A DNA stretch of 5,804 nucleotides from assembly GCA_009904025.1 (NCBI GenBank), contig WYEE01000017.1, positions 1 through 5,804 of the forward strand, in the 5' to 3' direction. The notes under the pieces were generated by a model, which was not told where the DNA came from, did no database searches, and worked only from the letters and a program-made list of their open reading frames with translations. Positions 1-4,480 of the stretch are shown one piece after another (the first letter of the stretch is position 1; each line of letters opens with the position of its first letter). Source of the DNA: Thermogladius sp. GTDB taxonomy: Archaea; Thermoproteota; Thermoprotei_A; Sulfolobales; Desulfurococcaceae. The position numbers and the translations under genes are program-made.

Positions 1-653
1 GGTACATGAGGCCTAGGCCGGGTAAAGCTAGGATGTACCCTGAGACGGATATACCACCAATATTGATCACTAATGAATTGATAGAGTCGGCTAGGAGGCT
101 TGTCCCCGAGTCTTTTGATGTCAAATTAAAGAGGCTAACAAGTGAACACGGCTTGAGCAGAGACCTAGCGTTAAACCTGATCAACGATATAAGGCTAGAC
201 CTCTACGAGAAGCTTGTTGAAAAGTGGAGGGGGAAGATCCCTCCCGTGGTGGTCGCTTCCACTTTAGTCAACACACTTAGAATGCTTGAAAACGAGGGGG
301 TTCACGTGGAGAATATCGAGGATGAACACATAGAAACAGTGATCGAGTATGTGGCTGAGGGCAGGCTAGCTAAGGAGGCTATCCCAGATGTTCTCAGGAA
401 AATCGCTGAGAGGCCTACAAGCAAAGTCGAGGAGATACTGGAGGAGATGGGTTTGAGGAAGGTCTCAGAGAGCGAGGTGGTAGACGTTGTTAATAAGGTG
501 ATCGAAGAGAACCTTGAAAAATTGAAATCAAAGCCTGGTAAGGCTTTTAACATAGTGATGAGCGAGGCTATGAGGATATTGAGAGGTAGAGTAGATGGGT
601 CGCTCGTGGCAGATATCGTTAAAAAGAAGCTAAGGGAATTAAACATTACGTGA
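1..653 (+). CDS. gatE: Glu-tRNA(Gln) amidotransferase subunit E, C-terminal part (5' cut by window)
   Basis: GatE is the archaeal amidotransferase subunit that binds Glu-tRNA(Gln) and activates its glutamate, so that ammonia released by GatD can form Gln-tRNA(Gln) in the cytoplasm. The reading frame is open from the window edge (codon TAC at 3-5) to TGA at 651-653, about 217 codons. GatE is usually around 630 residues, so roughly the last third is present. The diagnostic stretch RPGKARMYPETDIPP, at the junction between the catalytic body and the tail, opens the visible part. The remaining ~190 residues are the helical, charged tail domain of the GatB/GatE/YqeY type, which contacts tRNA. The ATG at 6 is internal and not the start. 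There is no sign of damage. The first guide RNA's C box starts only about 13 bases after the stop, so that RNA may be processed from the gatE 3' end or be driven by a promoter inside the gatE tail. Confidence 0.93.
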   Translation, partial: YMRPRPGKARMYPETDIPPILITNELIESARRLVPESFDVKLKRLTSEHGLSRDLALNLINDIRLDLYEKLVEKWRGKIPPVVVASTLVNTLRMLENEGVHVENIEDEHIETVIEYVAEGRLAKEAIPDVLRKIAERPTSKVEEILEEMGLRKVSESEVVDVVNKVIEENLEKLKSKPGKAFNIVMSEAMRILRGRVDGSLVADIVKKKLRELNIT

Positions 654-659
654 TAAGCA

Positions 660-722
660 GATGCAGCGATGAGGAGTACTCCCGTCTATGACTCAATGAT
701 TTGAAGGCATTTGGCCGAGCGA
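660..722 (+). ncRNA. Box C/D guide sRNA 1 (predicted 23S rRNA target)
   Basis: The element reads in C/D order: C box GCGATGA at 666-672, D' box ATGA at 688-691, C' box ATGATT at 696-701, D box CCGA at 715-718. The C-to-D length of about 53 nt is typical of archaeal C/D sRNAs, which guide fibrillarin to methylate 2'-OH groups. The guide next to the D box (704-714, AAGGCATTTGG) is complementary to CCAAATGCCTT. From memory that string occurs in the conserved archaeal 23S segment GGTAGCCAAATGCCTTG, just 3' of helix 69; base 715 can extend the pairing to 12 bp. The fifth-base rule, counting upstream from D, points to the position equivalent to E. coli A1938. The D' guide (upstream of 688) gave no target I recognise. 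The C, D' and D boxes each deviate from consensus, but the target match makes chance unlikely. Confidence 0.68.
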
Positions 723-729
723 TATGATT

Positions 730-784
730 AAGCGTGATGAAGTCCAATAATATGATCGATGATCTAACACGAGCGTGCTGAAGG
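730..784 (+). ncRNA. Box C/D guide sRNA 2 (best-formed boxes)
   Basis: This has a perfect C box GTGATGA at 734-740, D'-like ATGA at 752-755, C' box CGATGA at 757-762 and a perfect D box CTGA at 778-781. Total C-to-D length is 48 nt, normal for archaea. The D'-C' spacer is only one base, shorter than usual. The D' guide (741-751, AGTCCAATAAT) is complementary to ATTATTGGGC, allowing one G-U pair. That resembles the conserved 16S segment at E. coli 560-569 (ATTACTGGGC, with T in place of C in some archaea), giving position 564 as the predicted methylated base. The D guide (763-777) contains AACACGAGC, which matches GCTCGTGTT of the 16S 1064 region if the host has that variant. Both targets are from memory and tentative. 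It lies 15 nt after sRNA 1 on the same strand. Confidence 0.62.
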
Positions 785-843
785 GCGATGAAGAACCTTG
801 GCCGCTGTAGAAAAACGGATGATCATAATGGTAGCCTCAGAGC
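785..843 (+). ncRNA. Possible third box C/D sRNA (degenerate D boxes)
   Basis: A C-like box GCGATGA at 785-791, the same variant as in sRNA 1, lies 4 nt after the D box of sRNA 2. It is followed by CTGT at 805-808 as a possible D', GGATGA at 817-822 as a good C', and CAGA at 838-841 or CTCA at 836-839 as a poor D. Spacing (about 57 nt from C to D) and phase fit the two elements before it. Neither guide interval (792-804 or 824-837) matches an rRNA segment I recognise, and no D box is canonical. It may be a real guide RNA with a tRNA or unknown target, a decayed copy, or chance. Confidence 0.35.
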
Positions 844-959
844 CTCATCCAAATCTCTCGAAGATTACGCAGGCCATAACTTCAACACCACCCCTTCATA
901 TCTTGCGGAAACACTCTTCCCGAACACCCCCGAGCTAGGGGTATCCGGGAGGTGTTAAG
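844..959 (+). promoter_or_regulatory. Leader of the 960 gene with SD-sequestering hairpin (913-955)
   Basis: The SD of the next gene is GGGAGGTG at 947-954, five bases before ATG 960. It is almost fully paired in one hairpin: CTTCCCG (916-922) with CGGGAGG (946-952) gives 7 bp including one U-G. A913-C914 pair with G954-U955 across a U-U mismatch, and an inner stem ACCCC (926-930) with GGGGT (938-942) closes a 7-base loop. A924-U944 bridges the two stems. That is about 15 bp in a 43-base element. An alternative weaker pairing, AACACC (923-928) with GGTGTT (951-956), also masks the SD. Such a leader could reduce translation until melted or bound. No convincing TATA box is visible between 844 and 912; CATATC near 898 is weak. 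The gene may be transcribed from upstream, through the guide RNAs. Confidence 0.5.
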
Positions 960-1859
960 ATGGGTGAAAGGGATGTACTCTACAAGACCTTAGAGGAGGT
1001 ATCCTATCTCTCCATAAGAGCGGAGTCGCTGAAGGAGATAAGCCGGATCGTTGGCGTCCCATATGACAAATTGGCTAAGATCGTGAGACGGGGGATAAGA
1101 TCAGGACTATTACACGAATACTACCATGCTGGTATACACAAGCTGGGGAGAATAGAGTTCCACGTGATAGGTATGTCGCAGAAAATCCCTCAAAGACTCT
1201 GTTTAGGTGGTCTCCAGCCAAAGATCGTATACTCCTCTTTTACATCAAAACCTGTCCTACTTGTTTACAAGGAGGCAGGGGAGGTCGGTGAGAGTAGATA
1301 TGAGTACATATGTAAGAGCCTTTTCCGAGGTTTAATTAGGGATGTTGTTGTACCTGTCGAGAAGAACGGTTCGCTGGAATTCATTAGGTTCGATGAGATC
1401 GTTGGAGAAAACTCACCTGTAAATCTGGATTTCATCGATGAGATAACTCTTTTAACCATTTTCAAATACTATAATCCTCCTTCAAACCCCTTAGACTTGG
1501 CGGAATTGTACAGGTTAGTCGGCCTCGGGGTATCCTATGGAAGCTTCATAAACCATTATTACAGACATATCCGCGGCAAGCTGGTTAAGAAGCGCCTAGT
1601 TTTAAGGAGAGAGGGGAGCTACGCTATCCTCATAGCCTCATCACCGAACATATCTGTGCTCCGAGATATGTTTAACGAGCTAGTTAAAATACGAGTACTC
1701 ACGGGTGTTGACCAATTGAATTTAGTGGACTACTCTCCGGTTATCGCTGTAGCGCATGTTTGGGTGAATCCGCAGCACTTATACTCGATAAATGTGAATC
1801 ACGATGTTTTTAATTTCACTAGCTACGAATTCTACTTAGTTAGACCACAGGGAGGTTAG
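960..1859 (+). CDS. Protein with two helix-turn-helix-like segments, putative regulator
   Basis: I do not recognise a named family for this 299-residue protein. Residues 23-55 (SLKEISRIVGVPYDKLAKIV, then RRGIRSGLL) read as a helix-turn-helix of Lrp/AsnC or MarR style, with the usual L..I....GV....L...V...I..GLL spacing; residues 55-75 may form the wing and following strands. A second candidate lies at about 157-225: IDEITLLTIFKYY, then ELYRLVGLGVSYGSFINHYYRHIRG as recognition region and RRKxR-like wing residues. The segments between and after them are mixed alpha/beta and could be ligand-binding or dimerisation parts. There are no signal peptide, membrane spans or zinc ligands. ATG 960 is chosen because GGGAGGTG lies five bases upstream. 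The stop TAG (1857-1859) directly follows the SD of the phosphatase gene, so the two are coupled. DNA binding is inferred from fold-like patterns only; target and signal are unknown. Confidence 0.6.
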   Translation: MGERDVLYKTLEEVSYLSIRAESLKEISRIVGVPYDKLAKIVRRGIRSGLLHEYYHAGIHKLGRIEFHVIGMSQKIPQRLCLGGLQPKIVYSSFTSKPVLLVYKEAGEVGESRYEYICKSLFRGLIRDVVVPVEKNGSLEFIRFDEIVGENSPVNLDFIDEITLLTIFKYYNPPSNPLDLAELYRLVGLGVSYGSFINHYYRHIRGKLVKKRLVLRREGSYAILIASSPNISVLRDMFNELVKIRVLTGVDQLNLVDYSPVIAVAHVWVNPQHLYSINVNHDVFNFTSYEFYLVRPQGG

Positions 1860-1864
1860 TTTTG
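1851..1864 (+). promoter_or_regulatory. SD and TTG start of the phosphatase gene, coupled to the upstream stop
   Basis: GGAGGT at 1851-1856 sits inside the last codons of the upstream gene. TAG follows at 1857-1859, and TTG at 1862-1864 is the first start codon at proper spacing (5 bases). No ATG or GTG start competes before the conserved catalytic core. Stop and start are two bases apart, as expected for termination-reinitiation coupling. Confidence 0.7.
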
Positions 1865-2806
1865 ACCGGAAAAGAAAGAACGCTAACTCCCGAGGAATTC
1901 GCGAAGATAATCAGGGTAGCTGGTAGTTTGGCATCCTACTCGGGCGAAGGGGTTAGGTATAGGCTCCCGGGGGTTGTTGAAATAGACGTCGACTCCTTCA
2001 ACGAGCTCTACGTTATCGGGGATCTTCATGGGGATCTCCCAAGCCTGAATTTACTTTTGAACACGAGTGGTCTGCTGGAGAAGCTCGGTAAGGGAGTTAA
2101 AGCAGTGTTTCTAGGAGACTATGTTGACAGGGGGGCTCATCAAATCGACCTCTTAGCATATCTTCTAGAATTGAAGATCAAACACCCTGGGGACGTGGTA
2201 CTTTTACGTGGGAACCACGAGCCTCCAAGCTGGCTTACGCCTTATCCCCACGACTTCCCCTATAGGGTTTCACAGTATTTTGGCTCGGCGAAATCCAGAG
2301 AGATAATGCGCCTAACTTATATGTTGTTCGAGAGACTCCCACTTGCGGCCGTGGTTGAGGGTGAGGCAGTGTTCTTACACGGAGGTCCACCTTTTAGAAC
2401 TATGAGCGCCAGCAGCCTTGAAGATGTCTTATCAATAGGGGACCCGGCCTGCGACGACCTAGACATGGAATCCATCCTATGGAGTGACCCAATAGATGAG
2501 GAGATAGACTTGGCGGAATCTATAAGAGGAGCCGGCTTCCTCTATGGTTTCAAGGTGACCGACAGATTTCTCAAGCTGACTGGGGCAAAGTTTATTGTAA
2601 GAGGGCATGAAGCGGTAGATGGGTATAAGATGAACCATGAGGGGAGGGTGATAACGGTTTTCAGCGCCCCAGGCCCCTATGAGTTGAGTTCAACTGGTTT
2701 GGTGAGGTTGGTTAAGACGGATAGCGGGTTTAAATACGAGTTGCTGAGGATAGGGGTCTCATCCCGGAGGATAATTGACAGTTTTACCTTCGAGTCTATT
2801 AAGTAG
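1862..2806 (+). CDS. PPP-family serine/threonine protein phosphatase
   Basis: This 314-residue cytosolic metalloenzyme hydrolyses phosphoserine and phosphothreonine on proteins. All PPP signature motifs are present in order: GDLHGD (53-58), GDYVDRG (85-91), RGNHE (116-120), HGG (173-175) and RGHE (247-250). Expected ligands of the two metals are D54, H56, D86, N118, H173 and H249. H119 is the general acid, R90 and R116 bind phosphate, and R222 in WSDP...SIRGAGFLYG aligns with the PP1 arginine of the same motif. Length and the C-terminal FSAPGPYE turn match PP1-arch-type enzymes of archaea. The HGGPP and RGHE forms differ from eukaryotic HGGLSP and RAHQ and are common in prokaryotic PPPs. The first ~45 residues precede the core and look helical. 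It starts at TTG 1862 and is coupled to the helix-turn-helix gene, so that protein is a plausible partner or substrate (inference). No kinase gene is in view. Confidence 0.93.
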   Translation: MTGKERTLTPEEFAKIIRVAGSLASYSGEGVRYRLPGVVEIDVDSFNELYVIGDLHGDLPSLNLLLNTSGLLEKLGKGVKAVFLGDYVDRGAHQIDLLAYLLELKIKHPGDVVLLRGNHEPPSWLTPYPHDFPYRVSQYFGSAKSREIMRLTYMLFERLPLAAVVEGEAVFLHGGPPFRTMSASSLEDVLSIGDPACDDLDMESILWSDPIDEEIDLAESIRGAGFLYGFKVTDRFLKLTGAKFIVRGHEAVDGYKMNHEGRVITVFSAPGPYELSSTGLVRLVKTDSGFKYELLRIGVSSRRIIDSFTFESIK

Positions 2807-2866
2807 AGTTTAATTTATAAGGAAACGTTGTTTATAACAACACTATGAAGCTGGGGCGTTGTCGAA
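2807..2866 (+). promoter_or_regulatory. Promoter with two TATA boxes and a palindromic operator-like site
   Basis: TTTATAA occurs at 2814-2820 and again at 2831-2837, 17 bp apart. The first would place transcription start near 2843, giving a ~24-base leader before GTG 2867. The second would place it near 2860, giving an almost leaderless mRNA. GTTGTT (2827-2832) and AACAAC (2836-2841) form a perfect 6-bp inverted repeat around the second TATA box, between the first box and its predicted start. That is where an archaeal repressor would block polymerase. The T-rich GTTTAATTTA at 2809-2818 may also help end the phosphatase transcript. Start sites are estimated from the usual ~26 bp TATA-to-start distance. 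Confidence 0.55.
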
Positions 2867-3193
2867 GTGGTTGGTCAATCAGCGCTTGATACCTTCATGG
2901 ATATGACTGACGAACTTCTCGGGGATATAATTGAGGAAGTAATAGAGGAGTACTACGAGGATAAAATTAACATAGAAGACGAGTATGAAGACGTATTGAA
3001 CTACATCGTCAGAAGGCTGGTAAAGAAAGCGGGTAGGAAGAATAAAGGGGAGAAATACCTCAAGATCCTTGAGAGGTTGAGGAGTAAAACACCGGTTGCG
3101 AAGCTTGTGATAAGCTACTTAGTATCCGAGTATATTAGGGAAAGAGACTCCGGGTCTCTTGAAACCCCTTCTTCAGGGGATGAATACATATAG
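2867..3193 (+). CDS. Unrecognised small charged helical protein
   Basis: I do not recognise this 108-codon gene. The product is strongly acidic over residues 12-43 (DMTDELLGDIIEEVIEEYYE and onward), then basic over about 50-80 (RRLVKKAGRKNKGEKYLKIL), and predicted to be almost all alpha-helix. The tail from about residue 95 (GSLETPSSGDEYI) is low-complexity and probably disordered. There are no cysteines, membrane segment or signal peptide. GTG 2867 is the only ordinary start in frame after the TGA at 2846; its SD is poor (GGGG at 2853-2856, ten bases away). ATG at 2897, codon 11, is an alternative start. The frame ends at TAG 3191-3193 and is then open in the same frame through to 4000, so this may be the N-terminal part of a 377-residue protein interrupted by one amber codon. 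Confidence 0.6.
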   Translation: MVGQSALDTFMDMTDELLGDIIEEVIEEYYEDKINIEDEYEDVLNYIVRRLVKKAGRKNKGEKYLKILERLRSKTPVAKLVISYLVSEYIRERDSGSLETPSSGDEYI

Positions 3194-3238
3194 GGGGTTC
3201 TCATTCCCCGTAAATCGCATGGGGTAAAATCTTCGGGG
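3142..3238 (+). other. Cluster of RNA hairpins around the TAG at 3191
   Basis: AAGAGAC (3142-3148) pairs perfectly with GTCTCTT (3154-3160) over a 5-base loop. CCCCT (3165-3169) pairs with AGGGG (3175-3179), also over 5 bases. After the stop, GGGG (3194-3197) pairs with CCCC (3206-3209). Alternatives compete: CCCCT can instead pair with AGGGG at 3192-3196, and CCCCG (3206-3210) with CGGGG (3234-3238). Three hairpins in about 70 bases of otherwise coding-like DNA, centred on a stop that interrupts an open frame, is unusual. Function is unknown: terminator-like, processing, or a translation signal are all possible. Confidence 0.4.
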
Positions 3239-3319
3239 GAAAAGGGGAAAGTAGAGGCTAAGACACGTAAGAAGACTAGTAGAAAGAAGGTCTTCGAGGC
3301 AAGCGATTTACTGGATAAG

Positions 3320-4000
3320 ATGTACAGCCATATATACGATGCTCTAGGTTTCTCGCAGCTGGGATTAGACGATGAGAAATCGAGGAGAATAATACTGGAT
3401 GTGCTAGACCTCGTCACTCAGGGACTCTCGTCTAAGCCCGACCTAGAGACTGTACTCAGGAGGATTAGGAGATTTAAGCCTCAAGTAAACGAGCTGATAT
3501 CGCTTAGGCTCCTCGAGCTAGTCGAGAAACCAACTCGCGAACAACTCGAATTCATCATTTACAATGGGGGGAGGGTTGTTGTTAACGAGGTCAGTAAGCT
3601 CTACAAGCTTGCGAGGGAGTATGGGAGGGAAGATCTAATATCAGCCCTCCAGTATGCTTGGGTTAAGTATGGGATTAGATCGCCTGTTCAATGCCCTAAA
3701 TGCGGCTTCAACTCCATTATGCCGGACTACTCCTGCTTCGTGTGTGGAGCTGTTGTAGGGGAGAAATATATTAGGGAGGCTCTAGGCTTCAGCGAGAAAC
3801 TCCGGTTGTTTATTGAGACGGGGAGTGTTAGCGAACTAAGGGTTGCGGTTGAGAGAGGATACGTCTTGTTGGGAGAGGACGGTGTCCACCATCCATTGTA
3901 TAAACCCCCTAAACCCACCCTGCTCTTCCAGGTGTACTTGAAACCCGGTGAAATCTCCACTATTATTCAGGAGATCGACAACCGCGAGCAACCATTCTAG
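3320..4000 (+). CDS. Unrecognised zinc-ribbon protein (true start uncertain, probably upstream)
   Basis: The 226 codons from ATG 3320 give a mostly helical N-terminal part and a four-cysteine zinc ribbon: C125-P-K-C128 and C139-F-V-C142 in the segment CPKCGFNSIMPDYSCFVCG. A charged region follows, then a PPKPTLLFQVYL stretch near the end. I do not recognise the family. Zinc binding is inferred from the cysteine spacing; such ribbons often bind nucleic acid or protein. ATG 3320 has no nearby SD, and the frame upstream is open back to TAG 3191 with coding-like codons (KTRKKTSRKKVFEASDLLDK), so the protein very likely begins before 3320. No ATG, GTG or TTG exists in those 42 codons; the only near-cognate candidates noted are ATT 3203 and CTG 3311. 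The frame equals that of the 2867 gene. The stop at 3998 lies 10 bases from the stop of the convergent minus-strand gene. Confidence 0.7.
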   Translation: MYSHIYDALGFSQLGLDDEKSRRIILDVLDLVTQGLSSKPDLETVLRRIRRFKPQVNELISLRLLELVEKPTREQLEFIIYNGGRVVVNEVSKLYKLAREYGREDLISALQYAWVKYGIRSPVQCPKCGFNSIMPDYSCFVCGAVVGEKYIREALGFSEKLRLFIETGSVSELRVAVERGYVLLGEDGVHHPLYKPPKPTLLFQVYLKPGEISTIIQEIDNREQPF

Positions 4001-4010
4001 GCAAAACAAA
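4001..4010 (-). terminator. Oligo-T terminator of the minus-strand gene
   Basis: Reading the minus strand, the stop TAG (4013-4011) is followed at once by TTTGTTTTGC, a T-rich tract without a stem, the usual form of archaeal intrinsic terminator. It occupies the whole 10-base gap between two convergent genes, so any further minus transcript would be antisense to the zinc-ribbon gene. No matching T-tract is seen for the plus-strand gene here. Confidence 0.5.
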
Positions 4011-4379
4011 CTATATCTTCAGGCTTAGTCTGATACTCTCGAAAACAGCTCTTATCCCACGTCTCAAAACCATTAGATCCAGCTTCGGATTTCCAAAACA
4101 CCCTTTCTGTTCGAAAATAACGTTTCTCTTGTAGAAGACTCTTAGGGCAGGGGTCTCTTCGATCCCCTCAGCTAAGGCACTATGTTCTTTTACATTAACC
4201 CTGCAGAATATTAATCTAGAGTCGGCTACCTTACCCAGCTCTTTAACCACTTCTGAGAAGATCTTGGATCCTTCTACATCCGGGTCATAGTACTCTATTA
4301 CAACCGGTTCATCGGAGGATAAAACTCTCTCAAGCTCCTCCTTGCTGGTTAGCTCGATGCTCAAATACTTCCCCTTCAA
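4011..4379 (-). CDS. Thioredoxin-fold protein lacking the CxxC active site
   Basis: The 122-residue product follows the thioredoxin order: strand PVVIEYYDP (25-33), helix KIFSEVVKELGKV (39-51), strand RLIFCRVNV (55-63), helix HSALAEGI, then the cis-proline motif T76-P77-A-L, strand LRVFYKR, and strand VIFEQKGCFG before a last helix. Where thioredoxins carry CGPC this protein has DVEGS (34-38), so ordinary dithiol redox chemistry is not possible. Its only cysteines, C59 and C94, are far from that spot in sequence. A scaffold, binding or folding role is more likely than disulfide exchange (inference). The start is TTG at 4379-4377: a stop codon lies just upstream in frame, and AGGAGAG (4392-4386 on the minus strand) is a good SD. 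It is divergent from the thermosome gene across about 100 bp, suggesting shared control. Fold assignment is by pattern. Confidence 0.72.
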   Translation of the reverse strand: MKGKYLSIELTSKEELERVLSSDEPVVIEYYDPDVEGSKIFSEVVKELGKVADSRLIFCRVNVKEHSALAEGIEETPALRVFYKRNVIFEQKGCFGNPKLDLMVLRRGIRAVFESIRLSLKI

Positions 4380-4480
4380 CTATCTCTCTCCTGAAACACC
4401 TTTATTAAATCGTTGAGAAAGGTTTATATAGAAGTAATATCATCACCTTTAAGAGAACTAGTTCATGGAGGTTGTATCCA
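4380..4480. promoter_or_regulatory. Divergent promoter region between the thioredoxin-like gene and the thermosome
   Basis: TTTATATA (4423-4430, plus) preceded by the purine-rich GAGAAAGG (4415-4422, BRE-like) is a textbook archaeal promoter. It predicts a thermosome start near 4453 and a leader of about 28 bases with SD GGAGGT at 4467-4472. Read on the minus strand the same bases are TATATAAA, predicting a start near 4401 for the divergent gene, just ahead of its SD. A second minus-strand box, TTTAATAA at 4410-4403, could instead give a nearly leaderless transcript. CACCTTTA occurs twice (4397-4404 and 4444-4451), with the inverse AAAGGT at 4418-4423 between them; this arrangement is operator-like. 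One TATA serving both directions would make the two genes compete or be co-controlled. Confidence 0.65.

Noticed and set aside
302..646. Minus-strand open frame inside gatE, rich in Ser and Leu
   Set aside because: It is the reverse of a strongly coding gatE frame, has low-complexity composition, and lacks its own SD or promoter.
673..682. GGAGTACTCC palindrome as an operator
   Set aside because: It lies inside the guide interval of sRNA 1, and a 10-base palindrome alone, with no promoter next to it, is weak evidence.
1265..1465. Minus-strand frame inside the putative regulator gene
   Set aside because: Short, no SD, entirely within a gene with a better start and coding pattern.
3191..3193. 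TAG read as pyrrolysine
   Set aside because: Pyrrolysine systems are not known in Crenarchaeota of this type and no pylT/pylS-like sequence is in the window.
3219..3227. ATG at 3219 as start of the zinc-ribbon gene
   Set aside because: It is in a different frame and meets TAA two codons later.
3115..3417. Minus-strand frame of 100 codons over the gap after TAG 3191
   Set aside because: It covers the puzzling gap, but the Ser-rich composition is that of an antisense shadow and no minus-strand promoter or SD is visible near 3417.
3727..3960. Minus-strand frame inside the zinc-ribbon gene
   Set aside because: Shadow of the plus-strand coding frame, with no start signals.
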